Assembly (NCBI RefSeq): GCF_018860525.1
Contig: NZ_JAHKPM010000006.1
Location: 1-64,000 of the forward strand
Direction: 5' to 3'
Source of the DNA: Vibrio hepatarius
Lineage (GTDB): Bacteria; Pseudomonadota; Gammaproteobacteria; Enterobacterales; Vibrionaceae
DNA length: 64,000 nucleotides
Below the pieces are notes generated by a model. The model ran no database searches. It was not told where the DNA came from and saw nothing but the letters and a program-made list of their open reading frames with translations. Both the position numbers and the translations under genes were made by a program. Below, in pieces: positions 1 to 9,895 of the stretch; the first letter of the stretch is position 1, and each line of letters starts with the position of its first letter.

Positions 1-212
1 AATAGGAACAGAACGATAATGAATTGACTGTGCCAAATAATGCCTTTCTACAAGAGAAAGTCGTTATTTGTATTGGTCACTCAGTTCATTGATACCTAAA
101 GTGATTCAATAGAATCATTTTTGGATTATCATCAACGAGTGCCCACACAGATTGATAGGTTTATATTGTTAAAGAGCAATTCTTCTTTGGTTTAGTTAAC
201 TCTCAAAGAAGA
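1..212 (-). promoter_or_regulatory. rRNA operon leader with boxB hairpin and boxA; 16S gene lies beyond the left edge
   Basis: Read on the minus strand this is the transcribed leader that precedes a 16S rRNA gene. A 9-bp inverted repeat at 181-212 (boxB-like hairpin) is followed by boxA, TGCTCTTTAACA, at 167-178. The next stretch (130-165) resembles the conserved gammaproteobacterial 16S leader with its TGTGTGGGCACTCG block. This is the antitermination and RNase III processing region. The mature 16S sequence is not in the window, so the rRNA gene itself is inferred to begin just left of base 1. Confidence 0.85.
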
Positions 213-219
213 GGCGGCT

Positions 220-247
220 ATTCTAGCGATATAAAATATAGTGTCAA
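220..247 (-). promoter_or_regulatory. rRNA operon promoter P2
   Basis: On the minus strand a perfect -35 TTGACA (242-247) is separated by 16 bp from a -10 TAGAAT (220-225). It lies directly upstream of the boxB/boxA leader. The short 16-bp spacer and GC-rich bases after the -10 fit rRNA promoters. Confidence 0.75.
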
Positions 248-336
248 ACACTTTTTTAAATTATTTTATATTTCTTTTTTTGCCTATCGACATTGCTAAT
301 TGAGCTTGTGAGCCCTTGCCCTGTCGACGAGGAAGC

Positions 337-364
337 ATTATAGAGATCGCTATCACATTAGCAA
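337..364 (-). promoter_or_regulatory. rRNA operon promoter P1
   Basis: Minus strand: -35 TTGCTA (359-364), 16-bp spacer, perfect -10 TATAAT (337-342), then a GC-rich discriminator. The bases just upstream (365-400) are strongly A/T rich, as expected for an UP element. Bases 400-500 show no gene. A tandem P1/P2 arrangement is typical of rrn operons. Confidence 0.7.
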
Positions 365-501
365 GAGGTAAATTAAAAAAAACGCAAAAACAATGGTTAA
401 GCGCCTAATATTCATTCAAACTTCTATTTATTCAAGTTTACCCATAGAATTTCAAGCTGATATTCACAGAGTTATCCACAATTTCAGCTGCGGCACATAA
501 A

Positions 502-523
502 AAAGACCGCCGTAGCAGCCTTT
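502..523 (-). terminator. Terminator of cysJIH
   Basis: On the minus strand a 6-bp stem (505-510 with 515-520, allowing G-U pairs) closes a UACG tetraloop of the very stable UNCG type and runs into six Ts. It lies about 20 bp after the cysH stop. Confidence 0.7.
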
Positions 524-544
524 CATTCATATATAAATACTTAC

Positions 545-1315
545 TTATATGCCTGAACCGTCACTCTCATCATAATGAAGACCACATTCCCGCTTAAGAC
601 CAAAAAATCGAGTCTGTTCTTCGCTCATTCCAGGCGACCATTTCTGAGTGGTATGTGTATCCCCAACAGATAGATAACCTTCATCTCTCAAAGGGTGGTA
701 CTCCAAATGATACTGCTCTAGGTAATAGTGCACATCTTTATTCGTCCAATCGATAATAGGTAGAAACTTAAAAACCCCATTTTGGACAGATAATATTGGT
801 AAGTGCGCACGTGAGTGTGATTGTTCACGGCGCAACCCTGAAAACCATACTTTAACATTTAGATCATTGAGTGCTCGACGCATAGGTTCAACCTTATTAA
901 TGCGGTTATACTTTTCAATACCTTCCAGCCCTTGTTCCCACAATTTACCGTAGCGAGCTTCTTGCCAAGCTGTACCTTGCTGCGAACGGTATATCTTGAG
1001 ATTGAGACTTAACTTATCAGTCAGCTCATCGATAAATTGATAGGTTTCAGCAAATAAATAGCCAGTATCGGTGAGTATTACTGGGATATTGGGTTTTATT
1101 TGGGTAACAAGATGCAGCATTACTGCCGCTTGGACACCAAAACTCGATGAAACCACATGCGCGCCTTCAAGATGCTCCAAAGCCCAACTTACCCTTTCCT
1201 GAGCAGTTTGCTTTTCGAGTTGAACGTTTATTTTCGCCAACTTCAGCGTTTGCTCAGTTTTTGTTGCACTGAGCAAATAATCCAAATCTGGTTTTTCAAT
1301 GACCGAATCATTCAT
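545..1315 (-). CDS. cysH: Phosphoadenylyl-sulfate (PAPS) reductase
   Basis: Reduces PAPS to sulfite and PAP with thioredoxin as electron donor, in cytoplasmic assimilatory sulfate reduction. The 256-aa length is usual for CysH. The PP-loop-like SSSFG lies at residues 56-60 and the C-terminal ECGLH holds the catalytic cysteine at about residue 244. The paired cysteines of the 4Fe-4S plant/Bacillus type are not seen, so this is the PAPS-type enzyme. It is the last gene of cysJIH, its start overlaps the end of cysI by 8 bp, and a terminator follows. The operon is probably controlled by CysB as in enterics; I did not identify a site. Confidence 0.97.
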   Translation of the reverse strand: MNDSVIEKPDLDYLLSATKTEQTLKLAKINVQLEKQTAQERVSWALEHLEGAHVVSSSFGVQAAVMLHLVTQIKPNIPVILTDTGYLFAETYQFIDELTDKLSLNLKIYRSQQGTAWQEARYGKLWEQGLEGIEKYNRINKVEPMRRALNDLNVKVWFSGLRREQSHSRAHLPILSVQNGVFKFLPIIDWTNKDVHYYLEQYHLEYHPLRDEGYLSVGDTHTTQKWSPGMSEEQTRFFGLKRECGLHYDESDGSGI

Positions 1316-3044
1316 AAAAATCTCTCTTAGACACTATGACTTCATTGATAATGCCTGCACGAATCGTAAAATCTCCGAAATGCTCACCTTCTTCGCGCTC
1401 ATTCGACCAGCGCCCAACTAGATGATCGATATCTTCTAAAATCTGTTTTTCTGTGATGTTTTCTTTGTACATCTTAGGTACTCGCGTTCCACCACGATTT
1501 CCTCCTAAGTGCAAATTATATCGACCTGGCGCCTTACCCACTAAACCAATCTCTGCCAGCATAGCTCGGCCACATCCATTCGGACATCCTGTAACACGTA
1601 AGATAATGTTGTCTTGATCAGGCAATTCATGTTTCTCAAGTATATTTTCTACATCAGTAACAAATTGGGGTAGGAAACGCTCTGCTTCTGCCATTGCTAA
1701 AGGGCAAGTTGGAAATGCCACACACGCCATGGAGTTCTTACGTTGCTCACTAACCGTTTTATCCATCAAACCATGTGTCTGTGCAATTTGCTCAATTTGG
1801 GCTTTATCTTTATTCGATATGCCTGCAACAATAAGATTTTGGTTGGCCGTCATACGAAAATCGCCTTGGTGAACCTTAGCAATCTCTGCCACACCTGATT
1901 TGAGCGGCTTATTTGGATAGTCCTGTAGGCGACCATTTTCGATAAAGAGCGTCAAGTGGTGCTTACCATCAATGCCTTCAGCCCAGCCGATTCGATCCCC
2001 TCGTTCGGTAAATTCGTAAGGTCGACTCTTTTCAAACTGCACTCTGGCACGCTTTTCTACTTCTGCCTTAAATACATCACTGCCAACGCGATCTAGCGTG
2101 TATTTAGTTTTGGCATTTTTACGATTTGATCGGTTCCCCCAATCTCGCTGAGTCGTCACTACCGCAGTAGCAACATCAAGGGTTTTGTCTAGTGGAATAT
2201 AACCAAAGTCATCGGCTCGCCTAGGATAAGTCGATGTATCGCCATGCGTCATGGCCAAACCGCCGCCCACAAGAACATTAAAGCCCACCAGCTTGCCTGA
2301 TTTAGCTATAGCAACAAAATTTAGGTCATTGGCATGAACATCTACATCATTTTGTGGCGGTATGACGACTGTCGTTTTAAACTTTCGGGGTAAATAATGA
2401 TTACCTAAAATTGGCTCATCGTCTTCCGTTGTTTCTACCTTTTCCCCATCAAGCCAGATTTCTGCATAAGCTTTGGTCTTGGGTAATAGATGCTCACTGA
2501 TCTTTTTAGCCCATTGATAAGCCTGTTGGTGAAGTTCTGATTCTACCGGATTAGTAGTACATAACACATTGCGGTTCACATCCCCCGCTGTAGCAATAGA
2601 ATCAATACCGATACTATTTAACGTCTGGTGCATAAGTTTAATATTGGGTTTCAATACACCATGAAATTGAAACGTCTGACGTGTGGTTAAGCGAATACTG
2701 CCATACAGAGAATGTTCCGTCGCAAACTTATCGATCGCTAGCCACTGTAGCGGCGAAATAATCCCCCCAGGCATACGCGCCCGAAGCATCACATTATGCA
2801 AAGGCTCGAGTTTTTGTTTTACGCGTTCATTACGAATATCACGATCATCTTGCTGATACATACCGTGGAACCGGATAAGTTGGAAGTTATCTGCCGTAAA
2901 ACCACCAGTGATCGGATCTTGCAGATCCTGCTCTATCGTACCACGCAGAAAATTACTCTCTTTTTTTAAACGTTCATTGTCCGCCAATGGGCCAAGCGCT
3001 TCCCCTAATAAAGGTTGAGTATTATTGATTATTGAAGTGCTCAT
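1308..3044 (-). CDS. cysI: Sulfite reductase (NADPH) hemoprotein beta subunit
   Basis: Carries out the six-electron reduction of sulfite to sulfide using siroheme and a 4Fe-4S cluster, with electrons from CysJ. The four cluster/siroheme cysteines are in place: Cys441 and Cys447 (CVAFPTC) and Cys487 and Cys491 (CPNGC). Length 578 aa is normal for the family. The ATG overlaps the cysJ stop codon by one base (TAATG), indicating translational coupling. Its siroheme is made from precorrin-2, for which a SUMT gene lies at 22.7-23.6 kb in this window. Confidence 0.98.
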   Translation of the reverse strand: MSTSIINNTQPLLGEALGPLADNERLKKESNFLRGTIEQDLQDPITGGFTADNFQLIRFHGMYQQDDRDIRNERVKQKLEPLHNVMLRARMPGGIISPLQWLAIDKFATEHSLYGSIRLTTRQTFQFHGVLKPNIKLMHQTLNSIGIDSIATAGDVNRNVLCTTNPVESELHQQAYQWAKKISEHLLPKTKAYAEIWLDGEKVETTEDDEPILGNHYLPRKFKTTVVIPPQNDVDVHANDLNFVAIAKSGKLVGFNVLVGGGLAMTHGDTSTYPRRADDFGYIPLDKTLDVATAVVTTQRDWGNRSNRKNAKTKYTLDRVGSDVFKAEVEKRARVQFEKSRPYEFTERGDRIGWAEGIDGKHHLTLFIENGRLQDYPNKPLKSGVAEIAKVHQGDFRMTANQNLIVAGISNKDKAQIEQIAQTHGLMDKTVSEQRKNSMACVAFPTCPLAMAEAERFLPQFVTDVENILEKHELPDQDNIILRVTGCPNGCGRAMLAEIGLVGKAPGRYNLHLGGNRGGTRVPKMYKENITEKQILEDIDHLVGRWSNEREEGEHFGDFTIRAGIINEVIVSKRDFYE

Positions 3045-4891
3045 TAGTAGACATCCTTTTGATAACGTTTTTCTTTGCGTAGCTGATTAATAAATTCTTC
3101 GGCATCATCTCGAGATCGTTTGCCATGTTGTTCGACGACATGGATCAAGGCTTGATGAACATCTTTTGCCATACGTAAGGCATCACCACAAACATAGATA
3201 TAAGCGCCTTGCTCAAGCCAGCGCCACACTTCTTCACCTTTATCCAAAATACGATGTTGAACGTATACTTTTTCACCCTGATCGCGACTAAATGCCACAT
3301 CAAGACGGTTGAGCACGCCAGACTTAAGATACTTTTGCCACTCAGCTTGGTAGAGAAAATCTTGAGTAAATGTGCGATCGCCAAAAAATAGCCAATTCTT
3401 ACCTTGCGCATCACGAGCATCACGCTCTTGAATAAAGCTGCGAAACGGAGCAATACCTGTCCCGGGCCCTATCATAATAATGGGAGTACTATCATCTGCT
3501 GGAAGCTTGAAGTTGTTATTACTCTCAACAAACACTTTTACCTCGGCGCCTTCATCAAGTCGACAACTGAGAAAACTCGATGCGCCACCAAAACGTTGCT
3601 CACCTCCTTGCTGATATTCAACCAAACCCACCGTTAAGTGCACCTCTTCATCCACCTCACTTTGACTCGATGCAATCGAATATAAACGTGGCGTAAGACG
3701 ACGCAGCATGCTCACCAATTCTTGCGCTGATAATTGAGTTTTCTTCTCATCGAGCACATCAACAATCTGGGTCTGGTTGGCGTACTCACGTAGCTTGTCT
3801 TTATTTTCTGCCAGTTTGAGTAATTTTTTACTCCCTGAAAGCTCGGCAAACTTAGTGACAAATTGTGGATTAGCCGCGGTGACTTCGAACTGGCTCACCA
3901 ATGCGCTATGAATAGATAGGCTTTTGCCATCAAGCTCGATGCTTTCAACTCCAGATAGTGACACCTTGGACAATATGGCATTGGCTAAGTCAGAGCTATT
4001 TTCAAACCACACACCAAGTGCATCTCCCGGCTGGTAACTTAAACTCGAACCCTCTAAATCAATCTCAATATGACGTACATCCTTGCCAGATTCGCGACCT
4101 GTTATTTTCTGATTTGTCAGTAAGGTGGCAGGGTAAGGATGTTTTTTATTGTAAGGCGATGGTGAGGACTGACCAATTGGCAACTGCACGACTTGAGCTT
4201 CGCTGTTGGTCAATGCTAGGTCTTGTTTTACCTGCTCTAATGCTTTCTGGCTCCAGTTGACTGCGTCGGCTTCGTAATCAACGTCACAATCAATGCGCTC
4301 GATAAATGACTTAGCGCCAAGTTTTGCAAGACAAGAGTCAAAATCTTTTCCTGTCTGGCAGAAAAATTCGTAGCTCGAATCACCCAGCGCAATTACGCCA
4401 TATTGTAAATTGGGCAATTTAGGCGCTTTCTTCGATTGAAGAAACTCGTGTAGCTCAATAGCATTATCTGGCGCCTCACCTTCACCATTGGTCGAAGCAA
4501 CAATAATTACATGGGTTTCTTTGGCTAGCTGCTTACCTTTGTAGTCACTGGCGTCGTATAGCTGAACGGCAATACCTTGAGAAGCTGCCTCACTTTCTAG
4601 CGCTTCAGCCACACCTTTAGCATTACCAGTTTGAGAAGCAAAAATAATACTCAACTTCCCAGCAGGCTTGGCAGCCAACGCAACTTGAACACTTGATGCT
4701 ACTTGCTCAGAGGCTGGCATCTGAGCTTGAGATAATCCCCATAAATAACCACTGACCCACGACAATTGTTGTGGTGACAGTTCTGAAATAGTTTGCTGAA
4801 GCGAGTTCAACTGTTGGTCATTTAAAGGGGGAGAGATTGGCGGTAATTCTGGCGGTAGCCCAGAAGGTGGCACCTTGTTATTTAAAGACAT
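3044..4891 (-). CDS. cysJ: Sulfite reductase (NADPH) flavoprotein alpha subunit
   Basis: Transfers electrons from NADPH through FAD and FMN to CysI. From the N-terminus there are a proline-rich leader, a flavodoxin domain (roughly residues 80-220, starting [12 protein letters not shown]), an FAD-binding domain with RLYSIASS, and an NADPH domain with [12 protein letters not shown]. It ends in the usual KRYQKDVY tail. I chose the ATG giving MSLNNK because the family's N-terminus starts near there; an ATG seven codons upstream (4912) is also possible. First gene of the cysJIH operon. Confidence 0.96.
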   Translation of the reverse strand: MSLNNKVPPSGLPPELPPISPPLNDQQLNSLQQTISELSPQQLSWVSGYLWGLSQAQMPASEQVASSVQVALAAKPAGKLSIIFASQTGNAKGVAEALESEAASQGIAVQLYDASDYKGKQLAKETHVIIVASTNGEGEAPDNAIELHEFLQSKKAPKLPNLQYGVIALGDSSYEFFCQTGKDFDSCLAKLGAKSFIERIDCDVDYEADAVNWSQKALEQVKQDLALTNSEAQVVQLPIGQSSPSPYNKKHPYPATLLTNQKITGRESGKDVRHIEIDLEGSSLSYQPGDALGVWFENSSDLANAILSKVSLSGVESIELDGKSLSIHSALVSQFEVTAANPQFVTKFAELSGSKKLLKLAENKDKLREYANQTQIVDVLDEKKTQLSAQELVSMLRRLTPRLYSIASSQSEVDEEVHLTVGLVEYQQGGEQRFGGASSFLSCRLDEGAEVKVFVESNNNFKLPADDSTPIIMIGPGTGIAPFRSFIQERDARDAQGKNWLFFGDRTFTQDFLYQAEWQKYLKSGVLNRLDVAFSRDQGEKVYVQHRILDKGEEVWRWLEQGAYIYVCGDALRMAKDVHQALIHVVEQHGKRSRDDAEEFINQLRKEKRYQKDVY

Positions 4892-5017
4892 GGTTTCGAC
4901 ATCCCTATTCATTGCATTATGTTAGATTAACCACTCCCTTTAATAACAAGAAAGAATAGAAATGAATGTTTTATAACTTTTTGAATTAAAGAAAGCTTGT
5001 TTTTTCATCACAAGCGA

Positions 5018-5248
5018 TCAATCTACCTCTACACGAACTTGAGTAAAACCAACAGCCATGGCAGATTTCGACGCTAGATCTAAGTCTGGATAATGGCATT
5101 CTTCGCCATGAACATCGGTGAGTAAAACAAACCCACCACGGGCATGACGAAATTCAACTATCCAAGTACCTTCCTGAGCAGAGGGTTCAATAATGGCTTC
5201 AACGAGCTGTTCTTCTCGGTAAAGATTTCTAAGTTCATTTATCGTCAT
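5018..5248 (-). CDS. Small conserved protein of unknown function
   Basis: A 76-aa acidic protein beginning MTINELRNLYREEQL. It has no signal peptide or membrane segment. The start is set by a good ribosome binding site (GGAAGGA) 8 bp upstream, in preference to an ATG nine codons earlier. I do not recognise a characterised family; the compact length with alternating hydrophobics suggests a small single-domain cytoplasmic protein. It stands alone between cysJ and the outer-membrane protein gene, on the same strand as both. A weak Fur-like sequence (5270-5284) lies just upstream. Confidence 0.75.
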   Translation of the reverse strand: MTINELRNLYREEQLVEAIIEPSAQEGTWIVEFRHARGGFVLLTDVHGEECHYPDLDLASKSAMAVGFTQVRVEVD

Positions 5249-5349
5249 AAGAATCCTTCCCATAACTAATGACAATCATCATTATTAATCATGGTCTACG
5301 GGACAAAGAACTGCTAATAAAAACCATGGCGTTATAACTAATGGGAATA

Positions 5350-5380
5350 AAAAAACGCCGCGATATTACGCAGCGTTTTC
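5350..5380 (-). terminator. Terminator after the outer-membrane protein gene
   Basis: Inverted repeat AACGCCGCG/CGCAGCGTT (one mismatch) at 5354-5362 and 5369-5377. On the minus strand it is followed by seven Ts, and it lies 20 bp after the stop of the gene at 5400-6074. Confidence 0.8.
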
Positions 5381-5399
5381 TTGTGTATCTTAATAATGG

Positions 5400-6074
5400 C
5401 TAGAAGCTGTATTCTGCTCCGATAAAGAAGCCATTAGCCATGATGAAAGGCTTGCCCAATATTGTATTAGTTGTCGTCGCTTTAAACTCGTCAGATTCAA
5501 GGTCAATGACACGATAACCACCACGAAAAGTTAATGTCGAGTCTTTAATCGGCATGCGATACTGCATCCCTGCCATAAGATCGGTACTCTTAATGCCGCT
5601 GCTATCACCAAAATTCATTTCACCAATAATATCAAAGTTAGTGTCTGGCACCGTTATTTCTGCATAACCATAAAAGGCCCATAGCAACTCATTAAAATCT
5701 TTGGTTTGGCTATTATCAGCATTTTTGTATTTGGTGTTACTTAGGTCACTGAACGTAATACCCGCATCAAAATGCAATAAGTCATGTTCCAAGACAGGGT
5801 AGTACAGAGTTAAGTCCAGCTTATCAAACGCCATATATTCGTTATCAACACCAGTGGTTCTTAATCTAGCATTGGGGACATAGTTCAGGTCGTGCTCAAT
5901 AGCGACATAAATAGAGGGCGTCACTTCTTTATCGCGATCAATCTCATTGACTTCAGTTTGTATCCACCAGGCTTCAGCACCCACTTTTGCCACCACAGAA
6001 TCCTCTGCTATCGCTGCAGAACTTACCATTGACATTGCAACTGCAGTCATCGCTGCCAGTGCTGTTTTGTTCAT
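5400..6074 (-). CDS. Outer membrane beta-barrel protein (TIGR04219-like)
   Basis: A 224-aa protein with a clear Sec signal peptide (MNKTALAAMTAVAMSMVSSAAIA, cut before EDSVV). The mature part has alternating hydrophobic/polar beta strands and ends FIGAEYSF, with the terminal Phe typical of barrel proteins inserted by the BAM machinery. Length and the start of the mature chain fit the TIGR04219 family of small outer-membrane barrels, whose function is not known. It is monocistronic, with a terminator just downstream. Family assignment is from memory of its features, hence moderate confidence. Confidence 0.8.
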   Translation of the reverse strand: MNKTALAAMTAVAMSMVSSAAIAEDSVVAKVGAEAWWIQTEVNEIDRDKEVTPSIYVAIEHDLNYVPNARLRTTGVDNEYMAFDKLDLTLYYPVLEHDLLHFDAGITFSDLSNTKYKNADNSQTKDFNELLWAFYGYAEITVPDTNFDIIGEMNFGDSSGIKSTDLMAGMQYRMPIKDSTLTFRGGYRVIDLESDEFKATTTNTILGKPFIMANGFFIGAEYSF

Positions 6075-6164
6075 TATTTGAACTCCTGAGCCTATCTACA
6101 AAAAAGATGTTGCAGCGATAATAACACATTCTGTAGGCAGGGAATTGTCAAATTCTTGCGCGAA

Positions 6165-6374
6165 TTAGCGGTGTTTACATACGTAATTTTTGAAAAACCA
6201 AATACCTATTGCAATGACAATAAGGTATGGAATGAGCTTAAACACAGCGCCGACCATTCCAAATAAGGCCATCACTAATAAACCGAAACCGGCAGCAGTG
6301 AAGACCGTTAGCATGGTAAAGCCAGTCACGAGCAAGGTGGCAATAAAAACCAATATAAAGATCAGTTCTAGCAT
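6165..6374 (-). CDS. pspG: Phage shock protein G
   Basis: A 69-aa inner-membrane protein with two hydrophobic stretches, beginning MLELIFILVF like Escherichia coli PspG and ending in a basic tail (FFKNYVCKHR). PspG belongs to the envelope-stress Psp response. The start is fixed by an AAAGGAGA ribosome binding site; a GTG nine codons upstream would sit ahead of that site. It lies beside dusA as in E. coli (dusA-pspG). A sigma-54 promoter is visible just upstream, consistent with control by the enhancer-binding protein PspF. Confidence 0.9.
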   Translation of the reverse strand: MLELIFILVFIATLLVTGFTMLTVFTAAGFGLLVMALFGMVGAVFKLIPYLIVIAIGIWFFKNYVCKHR

Positions 6375-6401
6375 CGTTTTCTCCTTTGTTAGCAGTAACA
6401 C

Positions 6402-6418
6402 TGCAGAAACTACGCCAA
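6402..6418 (-). promoter_or_regulatory. Sigma-54 promoter of pspG
   Basis: Minus strand: TTGGC at -24 and TGCA at -12, with the invariant GG and GC dinucleotides at the correct 10-bp separation. It lies about 30 bp upstream of the pspG start. Psp genes are known sigma-54/PspF targets; PspF sites would be expected between 6420 and 6540 but I could not define them. Confidence 0.75.
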
Positions 6419-6543
6419 GTTTAAGGTTTAAAGTTAATTCACTGATTTATATGAAAATAAAAAGAGCACTGAATACAGTGCCCTTTATATAAACAATCGT
6501 AATTGGTGAAATTTACCAAGTTATAGTCATCAATAGGTAATAT

Positions 6544-7548
6544 TTACACATTCAGTTCTTGGGGGATCTTACTCAAAGCGGTTTCTACGACTTCCACACC
6601 AGAACCAGGCTTGTGAGCATTTTCACTAATATAACGACGCCACTGGCGCGCGCCGGGCATGTTTTGGAACAGGCCCAACATATGACGAGTGATATGACCA
6701 AGGTAAGCGCCGTTTGATAACTGCTTCTCAATATACGGGTACATCTCTTCCACCACTTGAGTGCGCTTTTTCACCGGCGTATCCAAACCAAAAATGTCTT
6801 GGTCAACCTGAGCGAGTAGGTAAGGATTTTGGTACGCTTCACGGCCAACCATAACACCATCTAAATACTTAAGATGTTCTTTTGCCTCTTCAAGCGTTTT
6901 TACACCACCATTAATGGCAATGTTGAGATCGGCAAAGTCTTGTTTAAGCTGATAGGCACGTGGATAGTCCAGCGGTGGGATCTCTCGGTTTTGCTTTGGG
7001 CTTAAGCCAGATAACCATGCTTTGCGAGCATGAATAGTAAACTGCTCACAGCCACCTTTTTCAGCGACAATCGATACAAAGTCGCTCAAAAATTGATAAG
7101 AGTCCTGCTCATCGATACCAATGCGAGTTTTCACTGTCACTGGGATATCTACCACCTCTCGCATTGCCGCAATACAGTCTGCCACCAGCTGAGGCTCAGC
7201 CATTAAACAAGCACCAAAACGACCGTTTTGCACTCTATCTGATGGGCAACCAACATTAAGGTTAACCTCATCGTAGCCTCTTTGCTGCGCAAGCTTAGCG
7301 CAAGTGGCCAAGTCTTGTGGGTTTGAACCACCAAGCTGAAGCGCAACCGGATGCTCTTCTTGGTTATGGGCCAAAAAGTCACCTTTACCGTGAATAATCG
7401 CCCCTGTCGTGATCATCTCGGTATACAGCAAAGCCTCACTGGTCAGCAATCGATGAAAGTAGCGACAATGACGATCCGTCCAATCGAGCATAGGTGCAAC
7501 AGAAAGTCGGTTACTAGCGTATTTACTGGTTTTATTAGTGTTTGTCAT
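6544..7548 (-). CDS. dusA: tRNA-dihydrouridine(20/20a) synthase
   Basis: Reduces uridine 20/20a in the tRNA D-loop, using FMN and NADPH. The 334-aa protein has the N-terminal [14 protein letters not shown] motif of DusA, the catalytic cysteine in [15 protein letters not shown], and the FMN-phosphate region INGGVKT. The gene seems intact. Its 5' end is a known hot spot for integrative elements, and here an integrase gene starts 105 bp away in the divergent direction. In E. coli zur lies next to dusA; here zur is 9.4 kb away. Confidence 0.97.
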   Translation of the reverse strand: MTNTNKTSKYASNRLSVAPMLDWTDRHCRYFHRLLTSEALLYTEMITTGAIIHGKGDFLAHNQEEHPVALQLGGSNPQDLATCAKLAQQRGYDEVNLNVGCPSDRVQNGRFGACLMAEPQLVADCIAAMREVVDIPVTVKTRIGIDEQDSYQFLSDFVSIVAEKGGCEQFTIHARKAWLSGLSPKQNREIPPLDYPRAYQLKQDFADLNIAINGGVKTLEEAKEHLKYLDGVMVGREAYQNPYLLAQVDQDIFGLDTPVKKRTQVVEEMYPYIEKQLSNGAYLGHITRHMLGLFQNMPGARQWRRYISENAHKPGSGVEVVETALSKIPQELNV

Positions 7549-7652
7549 GATTCAGTCTCAATTAATACTGTACAAACATACAGTTAATTACCTAGAATTA
7601 AACGGAATTACTTCCTGTAGTACCCCTCAAGTACCCCTTTAGGAGTTGGACA

Positions 7653-8717
7653 ATGGCAAGTTATACCATCGAGACCAGAAAGCTAAAAAGCGGTGAACCA
7701 AGGTTCAAGGTAACAATCATCGTTAAAAAGAATTCGCGCATTATACACAGGGAAAGCAAAACTCTAAAAAAGAAAGCACTCGCTAAAGCTTTCGGTAAAA
7801 AAAGGGTAGCTGAACTAGAAGCTCAAGGGGTACTCAATCAGCCAAAAACAGTCCCCCTTTCGGTACTCCTCGATTTATTCATGGTCGAACGAGATCTTTG
7901 GGACAATACAGGCCGCACCAAACGCTATGTGATTAAGATTCTTAGGGATTGCGACATCGCCCAAGTTGAGAGTAATCAGTTACGAACTAGCGACTTAATC
8001 GAGCACTGTAAAAACAGAAGAGGTGCAGGAGCCAAACCCGCAACGATTTATCATGATATTGCTTACCTACGTTCTGTAATGAAAAAGTCTAAGCCTGTCT
8101 TCAACATCGACACCAATCACCAGATATTTGATGAAGCCGTTCCCGTACTTATTGATATGGGATTAATCGGAAAGAGCCAAAAGCGAACTCGTCGCCCAAC
8201 TTCCGAAGAACTAAAGCGCTTGAAGCTTGGATTAGAACAGCGTGAGTCTTTCAGGCCAAACGGCAAAACTCGAATCCCGTTCACCGATATTCTTGAGTTC
8301 AGCATTCTCACATGTATGCGTATCGATGAAGTTTGTAAGCTTCGTTGGGAAGACCTCAACCAAGAACATAAAACAATACTCGTTAGAGATAGAAAAGACC
8401 CAAGGAAGAAAGAAGGTAACCACATGATAGTGCCGTTGCTTGGCGAGTCATTTGAGATCGCACTAAAACAACCGAACAAGGGTGAACTTATTTTTCCCTA
8501 CAACTCGCGAAGTGTTAGCGCAGGCTTTCAGCGAGTAAGGAACGAATTGGGTATTGAAGACTTGAGGTATCACGATTTACGAAGAGAGGGAGCAAGTAGG
8601 TTGTTTGAAAAAGGCTACTTTATAGAGGAAGTTGCGCTAGTAACAGGTCATAGAAACTTAAACATCCTATGGCAAGTCTACACTCAACTTAATCCAAAAC
8701 AACTCCACCAAAAATAA
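7653..8717 (+). CDS. Tyrosine recombinase/integrase of the dusA island
   Basis: Catalyses site-specific integration and excision by a tyrosine-DNA intermediate. The 354-aa protein has an N-terminal arm-binding/SAM-like part (residues 1-180) and a catalytic domain with a full set of residues: Arg223 (MRIDEVCKLRW), a lysine near 248, His307 and Arg310 (HDLR), His333 (TGHR) and Tyr343 (WQVYTQ). The ribosome binding site AGGAG precedes the ATG. It stands divergent to dusA, as in known elements that integrate into the dusA 5' end. It looks functional. Confidence 0.93.
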   Translation: MASYTIETRKLKSGEPRFKVTIIVKKNSRIIHRESKTLKKKALAKAFGKKRVAELEAQGVLNQPKTVPLSVLLDLFMVERDLWDNTGRTKRYVIKILRDCDIAQVESNQLRTSDLIEHCKNRRGAGAKPATIYHDIAYLRSVMKKSKPVFNIDTNHQIFDEAVPVLIDMGLIGKSQKRTRRPTSEELKRLKLGLEQRESFRPNGKTRIPFTDILEFSILTCMRIDEVCKLRWEDLNQEHKTILVRDRKDPRKKEGNHMIVPLLGESFEIALKQPNKGELIFPYNSRSVSAGFQRVRNELGIEDLRYHDLRREGASRLFEKGYFIEEVALVTGHRNLNILWQVYTQLNPKQLHQK

Positions 8718-8737
8718 AGGACACTATAACGTGTCCT
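8718..8737. terminator. Hairpin between integrase and CD-NTase genes
   Basis: A perfect 7-bp inverted repeat AGGACAC/GTGTCCT around a 6-base loop, sitting between two convergent genes. No long T tract follows on either strand, so termination is only an inference. Confidence 0.45.
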
Positions 8738-8764
8738 ATAGTAGAAACTGGAGGTAAATAAGCC

Positions 8765-9895
8765 TTAAAGTGCAATAACCTTTTCATTCAGAACTTTAGA
8801 GTCATAAGTATGAAGTACTCCTGGAACCAAATCTTTATAAATGGCTCTAGACAACGCCGAAATTTCATCGTGAAAAATTGCTAATGCTTCGAGCTTCTTG
8901 TCAGAATTAAAAACTTTTCGTGAACCATCTGGAACACTAATGTCCCTTAACACTTCAATATAACGAAGATTACCCAATTGAGTTTCAATGGCGGCAACTA
9001 AAGCTAAAGGGGTATAAGCATTCACGTTCAACAAGTCGTTCATATGATAAACAATTGCGACTAAATCGAAGCTGGATAACTCTTTCGCTTTAACCTTCTT
9101 ATAATCAGGCATATCAGCAACAAGTGTTTTAAGTAGACGCACACACTTTTTTAAGTTCCCACGGTAAATTTTGTCTTTCTCATCTACGAGCTTGATATGT
9201 TTAAATGGAGCATTCCCTAGAAGAATATGAGATTTTTTATCATAGATCTTCACGCCACGTTCCGATTCATCATTTGTATTCTGATACTCGGCTGTATCGA
9301 GCCAGCACGATGGTACAATATCAATTTTTCTTTGAAGGCTTCCGCCACTCATAGCGATGCTTTTAGCATTATCGCAATCAACTTCTACTTCATGATAACG
9401 AGTTGTAAGTTTTTCTTCACTTACCTCTCTGAGCCTTTTAATAATCTCAACCATTGGCCTTTTATCCGTAGGCTCTGAATATCGAAAAGTATCAACTACT
9501 GGATTTTGGACGAGGATTGTACTTTCCTCAAGAATTAACATGTCTACATCTGAATGCCCCTTAATATGGATATTTAAAGGCACTGAACCTTGCATTCTAT
9601 ACGTAGTATTAATTCCAGCTGTTTTTAACAAACCACTTAAAGTTTCGGCAACTCGTTCACCTTCTCGAATAGACACTTGCGTAGATGCATCATCAACAGC
9701 ACTCATAGCTCCGATCGCATATTTAATTGAAGCACTCTGTCCTAGTTTTTCATATGCTTCTCTTTCCCGATTATCAAGATGTGAAGAGAAAGAACCAGCT
9801 TTCTCCAAAATCATCATGCTATCGGGGGTTGCTCTCTCTAATGCACCTTGACGTCTATCTTTTAACTTAGCTAATCGCTTTTCAAAATCAATCAT
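8765..9895 (-). CDS. CBASS CD-NTase (cGAS/DncV-like nucleotidyltransferase)
   Basis: Predicted to make a cyclic oligonucleotide signal on phage infection. The 376-aa protein has the nucleotidyltransferase signature: Gly103-Ser104 in MQGSVPL, the metal-binding pair Asp116 and Asp118 in HSDVDML, and a third acidic residue Asp192 in KIDIVPSCW. The C-terminal half is helical, like the OAS-type fold of this superfamily. Its ATG directly follows the cap15 stop (TAAATG), so the two are coupled. There are no Cap2/Cap3 or HORMA/TRIP13 genes, so this is a minimal type I system. Clade and product cannot be told from motifs alone. Confidence 0.88.
   Translation of the reverse strand: MIDFEKRLAKLKDRRQGALERATPDSMMILEKAGSFSSHLDNREREAYEKLGQSASIKYAIGAMSAVDDASTQVSIREGERVAETLSGLLKTAGINTTYRMQGSVPLNIHIKGHSDVDMLILEESTILVQNPVVDTFRYSEPTDKRPMVEIIKRLREVSEEKLTTRYHEVEVDCDNAKSIAMSGGSLQRKIDIVPSCWLDTAEYQNTNDESERGVKIYDKKSHILLGNAPFKHIKLVDEKDKIYRGNLKKCVRLLKTLVADMPDYKKVKAKELSSFDLVAIVYHMNDLLNVNAYTPLALVAAIETQLGNLRYIEVLRDISVPDGSRKVFNSDKKLEALAIFHDEISALSRAIYKDLVPGVLHTYDSKVLNEKVIAL

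Noticed and set aside
472..480. Perfect DnaA box TTATCCACA near the rRNA promoters
   Set aside because: Other perfect copies occur at 15664-15672 and 62951-62959. A single 9-mer is expected by chance in a window this size and there is no cluster, so no origin is claimed.
3145..3453. Antisense frame of 102 codons within cysJ
   Set aside because: Overlaps a well-conserved gene in another frame, with no ribosome binding site or recognisable protein.
7441..7600. Attachment core of the dusA island
   Set aside because: I compared the dusA 5' end with 10496-10743 and 16600-16912. Only TGTTGCACC recurs (about 10677), in the wrong orientation and too short.
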